Assembly (NCBI GenBank): GCA_002782605.1
Contig: PFIF01000243.1
Coordinates: 1-16,439, forward strand
From: Deltaproteobacteria bacterium CG_4_8_14_3_um_filter_43_13
GTDB taxonomy: Bacteria; Desulfobacterota; UBA8473
Direction of reading: 5' to 3'
DNA: 16,439 nucleotides
The notes beneath the pieces are model-generated. The model was not told where the DNA came from. It did no database searches and saw only the letters and a list, made by a program, of their open reading frames with translations. How positions within the stretch are numbered: position 1 is the first letter of the stretch; every line of letters starts with the position of its first letter. Of this stretch, positions 1 to 6,618 are shown piece by piece. The position numbers and the translations under genes are program-made.

Positions 1-1
1 C

Positions 2-505
2 GGCGTTTTTACCTTCATATATGAGTTTGAAAGAATAAAGAAGATTATTGAGTTGACTAATAAAAGATACTTTCTTCCATATATAAGCAATACATTTCAT
101 GGTCGGGACATATTTGCACCAGCCGCTGCATACTTGTCTAAGGGGACTTCTTTGGAGGATTTGGGGGAAATATGCGATGATGTTGTGAGGTTTGATATAC
201 CGAGACCTGAGACAGAAAGAGGTATAATAAAAGGTGTAGTACTCCATGTAGATAGGTTTGGTAATCTTATATCCAATATACCTGAAGTTTTATTCAGAGA
301 GTTGGTAGGGAAGGGGAGATATGAGATATCTATTGGCGGGGAGGTATTAGAGGATATTAAGGGGTCATATTCTGAAGTAAAAGAAGGACAGGCTCTAGCA
401 GTTTTTGGAAGCTCTGGCTATCTGGAGATATCTGTAAGAGGTCAAAATGCTCGAGAAAAACTCAAATTGAATAAGGGAAATGAGGTTAAAGTGGTTTATA
501 AATAA
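2..505 (+). CDS. SAM hydroxide adenosyltransferase (DUF62), 5' end outside window
   Basis: The reading frame is open from base 2 with no start, so the gene begins upstream; about 167 residues are visible, against roughly 260 for the family. The stretch SNTFHGRDIFAPAAAYL is the family's conserved SAM-binding and catalytic segment, including the His of its Asp-Arg-His triad. The later segment VVLHVDRFGNLISNI is typical of the C-terminal beta domain. Members of DUF62 (relatives of fluorinase and chlorinase) hydrolyse S-adenosylmethionine to adenosine and methionine using water; the physiological purpose is unsettled. The protein should be cytosolic. A TTG at 53 could look like a start, but the in-frame codons upstream of it read as continuous family-like sequence, so it is internal. 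The gene is 217 bp from the antiporter operon and probably separate from it. Confidence 0.88.
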   Translation, partial: GVFTFIYEFERIKKIIELTNKRYFLPYISNTFHGRDIFAPAAAYLSKGTSLEDLGEICDDVVRFDIPRPETERGIIKGVVLHVDRFGNLISNIPEVLFRELVGKGRYEISIGGEVLEDIKGSYSEVKEGQALAVFGSSGYLEISVRGQNAREKLKLNKGNEVKVVYK

Positions 506-722
506 TTCAGACTAACTATTGATATATTCACGCTTTTCAGCCTTGCAATAACAATGTAAGAAACTCTACTGAGTTTGTATTAGCATATTATAAACGCCAG
601 CCTGGAAAAAATGGATTGCGAGAAACGGCAACTTATACTTATAGATATAAGGGGCACGTTGTTGCCGGATCGAAGGGGACGGAACGGTTATGCTGTTTTT
701 CAAAATATGAAATGGAGCTGAT
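506..722 (+). promoter_or_regulatory. Leader region of the Mrp operon with nested inverted repeats
   Basis: This 217-bp gap carries no convincing ORF and probably contains the operon promoter. A weak sigma70-like candidate is TTGCGA at 616-621 with TTATAG at 639-644 (17-bp spacer); TATACT at 634-639 is a better -10 but lacks a -35. An outer inverted repeat pairs CGGCAAC (626-632) with GTTGCCG (661-667). Inside it lies the near-palindrome CTTATAGATATAAG (638-651). The structure overlaps the candidate -10 box, so it could be an operator or a leader RNA hairpin. I see no terminator after the DUF62 gene. Promoter placement is tentative. Confidence 0.3.
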
Positions 723-1220
723 ATGCCGATGAGATATTTTATCTCCTTTATAATATTCTTTTTGTTGTGGGTAATATGGTCTGGTCAGTTTGATTTTTTT
801 CACCTCTCCTTGGGGGTTATCTCTTGTGTCCTTGTGATCTCCATATCACATGACCTCCTGTTCCAGCGGAAGAACTTTCAGAAGAAGGATATAACAGAGA
901 CTGCCCGGTTCATTAAATATATACCCTGGCTTTTATATCAGATCGTACTGGCCAATATACATGTGGCAAAACTGGCATTACATCCAAGGATGAACGACCT
1001 CATTGATCCTCATATAATAAGGTTTAAAACTAAGTTAAGAAAGGACATGTCACTTGTAACATTTGCCAATTCTATTACTCTCACACCTGGTACCATTACA
1101 ATCCTTATAAGAGATGGGTACTACTTTGTGCATGCTATAGACATGAAAGTTGCTGAAGATCTTCCAGGGGAGATGGAAGAAAGGGTGTGCCATGTATTTA
1201 TGGAGGATTCAGATGGATAA
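723..1220 (+). CDS. mrpE: Mrp/Mnh cation:proton antiporter subunit E
   Basis: The 165-residue protein has two or three hydrophobic segments in its first 45 residues and another near residues 67-85, followed by a hydrophilic tail. The segment ANSITLTPGTITILI (about residues 115-129) is the hallmark of MrpE/MbhA. MrpE is a small integral membrane subunit needed for assembly or activity of the multi-subunit Na+/H+ antiporter. The start at 723 is supported by GGAG at 714-717, five bases upstream; the second ATG (729) would have a poorer spacing. It is the first gene of the operon and overlaps mrpF by 8 bp, implying translational coupling. The length is normal for the family. Confidence 0.93.
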   Translation: MPMRYFISFIIFFLLWVIWSGQFDFFHLSLGVISCVLVISISHDLLFQRKNFQKKDITETARFIKYIPWLLYQIVLANIHVAKLALHPRMNDLIDPHIIRFKTKLRKDMSLVTFANSITLTPGTITILIRDGYYFVHAIDMKVAEDLPGEMEERVCHVFMEDSDG

Positions 1221-1479
1221 TTTCTTCTTAGCCATAGCTCTGGTATTAAGTTTTTTGGTTTTGATATGCCTCTATCGTGCTGTATTTGGGCCAACAGTAA
1301 TAGATAGGATTATAAGTGTTGGCGTCGTTGGTACCAAGACGTTGCTTGTCCTGCTCCTTATGGGGCTTATCTATAAAAGAATGGATATGTTTGTGGATAT
1401 CTCTCTGTTGTATGCCATCCTGAGTTTTATCGGAGCACTTATTTTTGCAAAATACTTTGTAAGAAAAGGGGTTTTATAG
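1213..1479 (+). CDS. mrpF: Mrp antiporter subunit F
   Basis: This 88-residue protein has three predicted membrane helices and the MrpF-type segment FGPTVIDRIISVGVVGTK (about residues 26-43). MrpF/MbhB is a small membrane subunit of the antiporter complex. A longer ORF in this frame begins at 1150, but its first 21 residues lie inside mrpE and are not hydrophobic. The ATG at 1213 has GGAGG at 1202-1206, six bases upstream, and gives the usual family length of about 90 residues. The stop at 1477-1479 abuts the mrpG start directly, as expected in a coupled operon. Confidence 0.92.
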   Translation: MDNFFLAIALVLSFLVLICLYRAVFGPTVIDRIISVGVVGTKTLLVLLLMGLIYKRMDMFVDISLLYAILSFIGALIFAKYFVRKGVL

Positions 1480-1845
1480 ATGTCTATTTTAACGGTAGTT
1501 CTAAATATTGTTGTGATAGTGCTTATTTCGTTTGGGGTCTTTTTCTTTGCCACTGGTACTGTTGGATTTCTCCGTTTTCCCGATTTTTATTCTAGGATGC
1601 AAGCCACCGGGAAATGTGATACTTTAGGGGTAGTTCTGTCATGTACTGGTGTAGCCCTTTATGCTCTGCATGACGGATTATCACTGGGAAATATATTGGT
1701 GAGTTTAAAGATAATGTTTATCGCTGTTTTTTGGTTCTTAGGGGGTCCCACTGCTACCCATGCTCTTTTGAACTCGGCATTCAAATCAGGGATTTTACCT
1801 TGGACAAAGGACGGGAAAGCTATTATAGAATGGCCACCAAAATAA
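1480..1845 (+). CDS. mrpG: Mrp antiporter subunit G
   Basis: The 121-residue product contains the MrpG/MbhC signature FLRFPDFYSRMQATGKCDTL (residues 29-48) within a first helix-loop-helix. A hydrophobic region and the sequence GGPTATHALLNSAF near residues 89-102 complete the DUF-type PhaG fold. It is the third small subunit of the antiporter and has three helices. The start directly follows the mrpF stop. The protein is close to the normal length, with a short hydrophilic C-terminus ending in a proline-rich stretch. Confidence 0.93.
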   Translation: MSILTVVLNIVVIVLISFGVFFFATGTVGFLRFPDFYSRMQATGKCDTLGVVLSCTGVALYALHDGLSLGNILVSLKIMFIAVFWFLGGPTATHALLNSAFKSGILPWTKDGKAIIEWPPK

Positions 1846-1858
1846 AGGGGGGAATGAT

Positions 1859-2104
1859 ATGATATGGCAACTGGACCTCATACTGCTACCTCTCGTAATC
1901 ATTTGTGCTATAGCTGCTATTACTGTTAGAGACCTCTTTAGTGCTACTGTCTTGCTCGGTGCCTTTAGCTTCTTAATGTGTATGTTATGGGCAGAAATGG
2001 GCGCTGTTGATGTGGCTTTTACCGAGGCAGCTGTGGGAGCGGGTGTGAGCACAGCTTTCTTTATAGCTGCAGTATTTGTAACCACAAGGAGGACAAAGGA
2101 TTGA
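1859..2104 (+). CDS. DUF4040 / MbhD-like antiporter subunit (MrpA C-terminal segment)
   Basis: The 81-residue, three-helix protein matches the DUF4040 family. Diagnostic segments are ITVRDLFSATVLLGAFSF and VAFTEAAVGAGVSTAFF, the latter carrying the conserved membrane Glu. In archaeal membrane-bound hydrogenase this is MbhD; in classical Mrp systems it is fused near the C-terminus of MrpA. It is thought to form part of the membrane ion path next to the MrpB/C subunits. The start at 1859 has a strong G-rich ribosome binding site (AAAGGGGGG, ending at 1852, six bases away). It overlaps the next gene by 4 bp. A separate DUF4040 gene indicates MBH-type rather than Bacillus-type Mrp organisation. 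Confidence 0.88.
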   Translation: MIWQLDLILLPLVIICAIAAITVRDLFSATVLLGAFSFLMCMLWAEMGAVDVAFTEAAVGAGVSTAFFIAAVFVTTRRTKD

Positions 2105-2373
2105 AATCTCTTGCTTTTATTGCAACGATTATTACAGGTGCCTTGCTCATCTTTGCTACAGTGGATTTTCCTGATTGGGGTGACCCTAATTCTCCAGCCA
2201 GTCTCCATGTCTCACCAAGATATATCGAAAAGACCGTCAAGGAGACAGGGGTACCCAACATGGTTACCTCCGTACTTGCCGATTACAGAGGCTATGATAC
2301 CCTTTTTGAAACTACAGTGATATTCACTGCTGGAATTACAGCCGTTATGCTCATAAGGAGGCCACGCAAGTGA
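2101..2373 (+). CDS. MbhE-like antiporter subunit (MrpA C-terminal segment)
   Basis: This is a 90-residue protein with one N-terminal and one C-terminal helix and a hydrophilic middle. The sequence VPNMVTSVLADYRGYDTLFE (about residues 51-70) is the conserved signature of MbhE and of the extreme C-terminus of MrpA. Its role is structural or part of the ion path within the antiporter. The start is an unusual TTG at 2101 that overlaps the mbhD-like stop in the arrangement TTGA. AAGGAGG at 2086-2092, eight bases upstream, supports this start, and translation is likely coupled. The stop in turn overlaps the GTG start of mrpB. Confidence 0.87.
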   Translation: MKSLAFIATIITGALLIFATVDFPDWGDPNSPASLHVSPRYIEKTVKETGVPNMVTSVLADYRGYDTLFETTVIFTAGITAVMLIRRPRK

Positions 2374-2828
2374 TTACACCTTTGGAAAACATTATTATAA
2401 AAACACTTTGCAGACTTCTAATACCTTTTATACAGTTATTTGGACTTTATGTGATTGTACACGGGCATGGCAGCCCGGGAGGAGGATTTCAGGGTGGATG
2501 TATTCTGGCTGCAAGTTTTGTGCTCGTTGTAGTAGCATTCGATCTTCCAGAGGCAAAAAGAAGGTTTTCAGAAAAGTTGAATAACATCTTCTGTAGCCTT
2601 GGCGTATTTATATATGCATGGACTGGTTGGATGTGTCTCCTGCTGGGCGCAAATTTCCTCGATTATGGAATACTCAACAAAATCTTACCTGTAAACCCTG
2701 TTATGGCGAGGTACTATGGCATGTTCAGTATCGAAGTAGGTGTAGGAATTACTGTTATGGCTATTATGGTTTCTCTTTTCCTTGATCTCGTTACAGGCGG
2801 TAAACACGAGGAGGCATTGGATGAATAA
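2370..2828 (+). CDS. mrpB: Mrp antiporter subunit B
   Basis: The 152-residue protein has four helices and the MrpB/MnhB hallmark GHGSPGGGFQGG (about residues 32-43), which follows the first helix. It is an integral membrane subunit of the Na+/H+ antiporter, equivalent to MbhF. The start is GTG at 2370, which overlaps the upstream stop in the arrangement GTGA; AAGGAGG at 2354-2360, nine bases upstream, supports it. The stop overlaps the next ATG by one base (TAATG). The short acidic C-terminus is hydrophilic. Length and motif are normal. Confidence 0.93.
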   Translation: MITPLENIIIKTLCRLLIPFIQLFGLYVIVHGHGSPGGGFQGGCILAASFVLVVVAFDLPEAKRRFSEKLNNIFCSLGVFIYAWTGWMCLLLGANFLDYGILNKILPVNPVMARYYGMFSIEVGVGITVMAIMVSLFLDLVTGGKHEEALDE

Positions 2829-3229
2829 TGGGAACAATAGAATTTATCATAGGCAAGTATAATTACTGGGTCTATATAATACTAATGATGGTAGGATTCT
2901 ACGCAATGATTGCCAAGCACAATTTAGTAAAAAAGCTTATAGGCATGAACATATTCCAGTGGGCCATAATCCTTTATTACGTTTCCATCGGTTCAAAAAA
3001 AGGGGGAGCTACAATACCCATTATTCAAAATGGGCATGGAGAGGTTACACATGCTATTGAAGCTGCCCAATATCTTAACCCTTTGCCTCACGTGCTTATG
3101 CTTACTGCCATAGTAGTAGGAGTCAGTACTACTGGAGTTGCTCTGGCACTGATAATAATGATTTACAGAAGATTTCACACTTTAGAAGAAGATGAGATAA
3201 TAGACATATTAAGGGCTCCAAATAAATGA
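2828..3229 (+). CDS. mrpC: Mrp antiporter subunit C (NuoK-like)
   Basis: The 133-residue product has three membrane helices. The segment NPLPHVLMLTAIVVGVSTTG (about residues 84-103) is the MrpC/NuoK signature at the third helix. MrpC/MbhG is homologous to complex I subunit NuoK and contributes to the proton translocation path beside the antiporter subunits. There is a longer loop before the signature, as in other MBH-type MrpC. The start overlaps the mrpB stop (TAATG), and the stop overlaps the mrpD start by 4 bp (ATGA), so translation is coupled on both sides. Confidence 0.94.
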   Translation: MGTIEFIIGKYNYWVYIILMMVGFYAMIAKHNLVKKLIGMNIFQWAIILYYVSIGSKKGGATIPIIQNGHGEVTHAIEAAQYLNPLPHVLMLTAIVVGVSTTGVALALIIMIYRRFHTLEEDEIIDILRAPNK

Positions 3230-4707
3230 TTTCAGAACAATTTCCAGCCTTAATTATTGTTTTTCCTTTGATAATGGCCTTACTTATCAATGTTGTCGGC
3301 TGGTGGAAGAAAGGGCTGTGTTTCTACATGGCCCTTTTAGCTATATCGGCAAGTTTCATTTCATCTCTAGGCATCCTAAAGACAGTTATCAACAAGGGCA
3401 CTATTCACTATCGACTTGGTAATTGGGAACCGCCATGGGGCATTGAGTATGTAGTGGATCACCTCAATGCATTCATACTGGTTATCGTCTCCTTCATCAG
3501 CCTTGTTGTGACCATATATTCAAAGAAGAGTATTGAAAAAGAGATACCCGAAAAGATCCCCCAGTTTTATACCGTCTTCACCTTGCTAATGATGGGGCTT
3601 TTAGGAATAACAATAACAGGAGATGCTTTTAATCTCTATGTTCTTTTGGAGATTGCATCCCTGGCAAGCTATGGCCTTATAGCTATGGGAGATGATAAGG
3701 CGCCCCTTGCCAGTTTTAATTACTTGATTATGGGTACTATTGGTGCCTGCTTTTATTTATTGGGCGTTGGTTACCTTTATATAGTTACTGGTTCGCTTAA
3801 TATGGCAGATCTATCCCAACTATTGCCTGAGCTTTACCAGTCTAAGGCTGTAATAGTCGCATTTGCCTTCTTTCTGGTAGGAGTGTCTATAAAGATGGCG
3901 CTCTTTCCATTACATGTATGGCTTCCTGATGCTTATACCCATGCACCGTCAACAGTAAGCGCATTTGTCGCATCCACAATGACCAAGGTGGGTGCATACG
4001 TCATGATTAGAGTTATGTTCACCATATTTAAACCTTATTTTGCCATTGAGATTATACCGGCTACTACCATACTCGGCTGGGTAGCTGTAACTGCTATGAT
4101 GTTTGGCTGCATATTAGCCATAGCTCAAACCGATTTTAAAAGGATGCTCAGTTATATCTTAATTGCTGAAGTTGGTTATATAGTGTTAGGCATCAGTGTG
4201 GCGAATAGGATGGGCATGACAGGAGCCATTCTGCACATCCTTAACGATGCCTTTATGATGGCATGTCTGTTTTTTATAGCAGGAGCCATTATGTATAAGA
4301 TTGACACAGGGGATATCTCCCAGTTCAGACATCTGAACAGGAAGATGCCTTTCACTATGGCCGCCTTCACGATAGCTGCCCTCTCTGTAATAGGTATACC
4401 GCCTACCTGCGGCTTTTTCAGTAAATGGTATTTGATTTTAGGAGCAATCGATGCCCAACAGTGGGTATTTGCAGTGGCCCTTGTGCTTAGCAGCTTATTA
4501 AGTGCTGTAGTATTTTTTAGGGTCATAGAGAATGTATACTTTGAGGGGTCAAGGGGTCAAGGGGTCAAGGGGTCTGTTTTTGATGAGGCACCAATGAGCA
4601 TGCTTGTTCCCATATACATCATGGTTGCCGGAATAATGCTATTGGGTGTTTTCAGTGGGAAAATTATCTCCACTGTAATTCAGTTTGCAGTTCCCACGGG
4701 CTTTTAG
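3226..4707 (+). CDS. mrpD: Mrp antiporter subunit D, first paralogue (NuoM/N-like)
   Basis: The 493-residue proton-conducting membrane transporter has about 14 helices. Key charged residues seen: Glu142 in LEIASLASYGLIAMG (TM5), Lys223 in GVSIKMALFPLHVWLPDAY (TM7), Lys254 in STMTKVGAY (TM8) and Lys400 in FFSKWYLILGA (TM12). At the TM10 position where relatives carry Lys, this protein has Met345 (NDAFMMACLFF). It should translocate protons or exchange cations. Codons for about residues 440-450 come from a run of GGGGTCAA octamers at 4545-4574. That run adds a Gly/Lys-rich insert to the loop before the last helices. The start is ATG 3226, overlapping mrpC. The gene is followed after 9 bp by a second paralogue. 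Confidence 0.93.
   Translation: MISEQFPALIIVFPLIMALLINVVGWWKKGLCFYMALLAISASFISSLGILKTVINKGTIHYRLGNWEPPWGIEYVVDHLNAFILVIVSFISLVVTIYSKKSIEKEIPEKIPQFYTVFTLLMMGLLGITITGDAFNLYVLLEIASLASYGLIAMGDDKAPLASFNYLIMGTIGACFYLLGVGYLYIVTGSLNMADLSQLLPELYQSKAVIVAFAFFLVGVSIKMALFPLHVWLPDAYTHAPSTVSAFVASTMTKVGAYVMIRVMFTIFKPYFAIEIIPATTILGWVAVTAMMFGCILAIAQTDFKRMLSYILIAEVGYIVLGISVANRMGMTGAILHILNDAFMMACLFFIAGAIMYKIDTGDISQFRHLNRKMPFTMAAFTIAALSVIGIPPTCGFFSKWYLILGAIDAQQWVFAVALVLSSLLSAVVFFRVIENVYFEGSRGQGVKGSVFDEAPMSMLVPIYIMVAGIMLLGVFSGKIISTVIQFAVPTGF
4545..4574 (+). repeat. Octanucleotide tandem repeat inside mrpD
   Basis: Three perfect copies of GGGGTCAA followed by a partial GGGGTC make 3.75 units. Three units equal 24 bases, so the reading frame is kept and codes for a short Gly/Arg/Gln/Lys-rich linker in a loop. 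Gain or loss of one unit would shift the frame and remove the last roughly 45 residues. Confidence 0.92.
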
Positions 4708-4716
4708 GAGGAACAG

Positions 4717-6207
4717 ATGGAGGTTATAACATCCATAAGGCCAGTTTTAGCCATCATTGTCTCTCTAATAGCGGCATGTCTCATCCTTATTACCGGTGAG
4801 AGGTCTAGAAATCTCAGGGAATTGTGGACAATCCTGGCCTCGGTAGCTAAATTCATCATTGTCGCCTCCATGATTCCATTTGTCCTTCAGGGTAAAGTTA
4901 TAGAATACACTGTAATTTCCCTTGCTCCCGGGCTTTTATTACAATTCAGGGTAGATGCCTTTGGCCTTCTGTTTGGCATTCTGGCATCTACCCTCTGGAT
5001 CGCCACCTCCCTCTATTCCATTGGCTATATGAGAGGTCTGAATGAGCATGCCCAGACCAGATATTTCTTCTGTTTTGCCATAGCCCTTTCCGCTACCATG
5101 GGGATTGCCTTTGCTGCCAATCTACTAACCCTCTTTATCTTCTATGAGATACTGACCATGGCTACCTATCCCCTGGTGGCTCATAAAGAAACGCCAGATG
5201 CCATAAAAGGCGGGAGGAAATATCTTGCCTATACATTAACCGCAGGTGTAGTTATCCTTTTAGCTTCAGCGATTATTTATAGCTTGACCGGGACTCTTGA
5301 TTTTAAACCTGGTGGATATTTAGCAGGCCATGCATCGGCTGATATGCTCCGATTTCTTTTTGTAGCCTTAATTATGGGTTTTGGTGTAAAGGCAGCAATT
5401 ATGCCCTTACATGAATGGCTGCCTACCGCTATGGTTGCTCCTGCGCCTGTTAGTGCCTTGCTTCATGCCGTGGCAGTAGTGAAGGCGGGTGTGTTCGGTG
5501 TATTAAGGGTTATCCTCTATGTCTTTGGCCCAAATCTTCTCCATGACATGGGACTCTGGTTGATATTAGCCTATTTTGTATCCTTTAGCGTAATCGTTAG
5601 CTGTTTTTTTGCTTTAGCGCAGGATAACTTAAAGAGGAGGCTTGCCTTCTCAACAATAAATAACCTTGCCATCATCATCTTGGGTGCAGCTCTCCTTTCT
5701 ACTAGCGCTATCAAAGGAGGGATGCTTCATATGGCCTACCACGGCTTTATGAAGATCACCCTGTTTTTCGTTGCTGGTGCCATCTATGTGAAGACGCATA
5801 AAGAAGATGTGAGTGAGCTGGATGGATTGGGCAGGCAGATGCCTCTCACCCTCGGTTCATTTGCCATCGGAGCTATGGGGGTGGCTGGAATACCTCCTGT
5901 CTGTGGGTTCATAAGTAAATGGTATTTATGCCTCGGTTCTCTTGAGGCGAAAGAGATCGTCTTTCTTTTTGTCTTCCTTACCAGCGCCCTCTTGGATGCA
6001 GCATTCTTCTTCCCTATAGTGTACAGTTCTTTCTTTAAAAAGCCGAAGGGAGATGTAAACCCACATTTTGATGAGGCATCTATGTTTATGGTAATTCCCC
6101 TTATGGCAACGGCTATTGCCTCTTTGATATTGGGGATTTTTCCTAATGCCTTTGTGCATTTCTTTGAGATAGCTACCCTTGCTGTACGGAGCGTATTAGG
6201 AAGTTAA
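4717..6207 (+). CDS. MrpD/NuoN-like proton antiporter subunit, second paralogue
   Basis: The 496-residue integral membrane protein belongs to the proton-conducting transporter family and has about 14 helices. It has the full set of conserved charged residues: Glu144 in FYEILTMATYPLVAH (TM5), Lys225 in GFGVKAAIMPLHEWLP (TM7), Lys256 in VVKAGVFG (TM8), Lys346 in YHGFMKITLFF (TM10) and Lys401 in FISKWYLCLGS (TM12). It is therefore the most canonical proton carrier of the three in this operon. AGGAGG sits immediately after the mrpD stop, about six bases before the ATG. Duplicate MrpD subunits occur in MBH-type antiporter clusters; whether the two bind different cations cannot be read from sequence. 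Confidence 0.92.
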   Translation: MEVITSIRPVLAIIVSLIAACLILITGERSRNLRELWTILASVAKFIIVASMIPFVLQGKVIEYTVISLAPGLLLQFRVDAFGLLFGILASTLWIATSLYSIGYMRGLNEHAQTRYFFCFAIALSATMGIAFAANLLTLFIFYEILTMATYPLVAHKETPDAIKGGRKYLAYTLTAGVVILLASAIIYSLTGTLDFKPGGYLAGHASADMLRFLFVALIMGFGVKAAIMPLHEWLPTAMVAPAPVSALLHAVAVVKAGVFGVLRVILYVFGPNLLHDMGLWLILAYFVSFSVIVSCFFALAQDNLKRRLAFSTINNLAIIILGAALLSTSAIKGGMLHMAYHGFMKITLFFVAGAIYVKTHKEDVSELDGLGRQMPLTLGSFAIGAMGVAGIPPVCGFISKWYLCLGSLEAKEIVFLFVFLTSALLDAAFFFPIVYSSFFKKPKGDVNPHFDEASMFMVIPLMATAIASLILGIFPNAFVHFFEIATLAVRSVLGS

Positions 6208-6228
6208 GCAATAATAGGAGGCTTAGCA

Positions 6229-6357
6229 ATGAATGAAGAAGGAGAAGAAAAAATGGTGTTAACCCATGCACCTGTGCCGGGATATAAGAAAGTTTTTACT
6301 ATAGTTTTAACAATAGCTGCTATATACCTTGCATTAATCCTTTTGAATACTTTTTGA
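6229..6357 (+). CDS. Small single-helix membrane protein (42 aa) in the Mrp operon
   Basis: A 42-codon ORF is preceded by AGGAGG (6216-6221) at a spacing of seven bases. The product has a charged N-terminus (MNEEGEEK), a short VPGYKK segment and one hydrophobic helix (about residues 22-40). It lies in the 150-bp gap between the second antiporter paralogue and the next small gene, with no terminator on either side, so it is surely co-transcribed. I do not assign a named family. An auxiliary single-span subunit of the antiporter complex is the natural inference from size, topology and position. The strong ribosome binding site argues against a chance ORF. Confidence 0.72.
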   Translation: MNEEGEEKMVLTHAPVPGYKKVFTIVLTIAAIYLALILLNTF

Positions 6358-6375
6358 GAAATGAAGGAGAATGAG

Positions 6376-6618
6376 ATGGATAAAAAGTATTTTTTTGATA
6401 AACTTGAAAATGTTAAAAAATTTTTGCGGGTATTTTGGATATTGCTATTATTACTCCTTGTCATTGACTTCTTCATCAATAAACATCCTATTTTCCCATG
6501 GGAAGGCTGGCCTGAGTTTTATGCGACTTTTGGATTTGTCGCCTGTGTATGCCTCGTTTTGGCAGCAAAATACATCCTGCGCCCTCTCGTAAAGAGAAAA
6601 GAGGATTACTATGATTAG
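6376..6618 (+). CDS. Small two-helix membrane protein in the Mrp operon
   Basis: The 80-residue protein starts with a charged, Lys-rich N-terminus. It then has a hydrophobic helix (about residues 18-34), a loop with HPIFPWEGWPEFYATFGF, a second helix (about 52-66) and the acidic ending KRKEDYYD. Similar small proteins accompany MrpD/NuoL-like genes in anaerobic proteobacteria as I recall, but no named function is known to me. The frame also has an ATG at 6361, yet AAGGAG at 6364-6369 lies six bases before the ATG at 6376, which is the better start. The 3' end overlaps the next gene by 8 bp. An accessory antiporter subunit is inferred. Confidence 0.8.
   Translation: MDKKYFFDKLENVKKFLRVFWILLLLLLVIDFFINKHPIFPWEGWPEFYATFGFVACVCLVLAAKYILRPLVKRKEDYYD

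Noticed and set aside
4176..4526. A 116-residue minus-strand ORF within mrpD
   Set aside because: It is a shadow of the strongly conserved antiporter frame, without a ribosome binding site or family resemblance.
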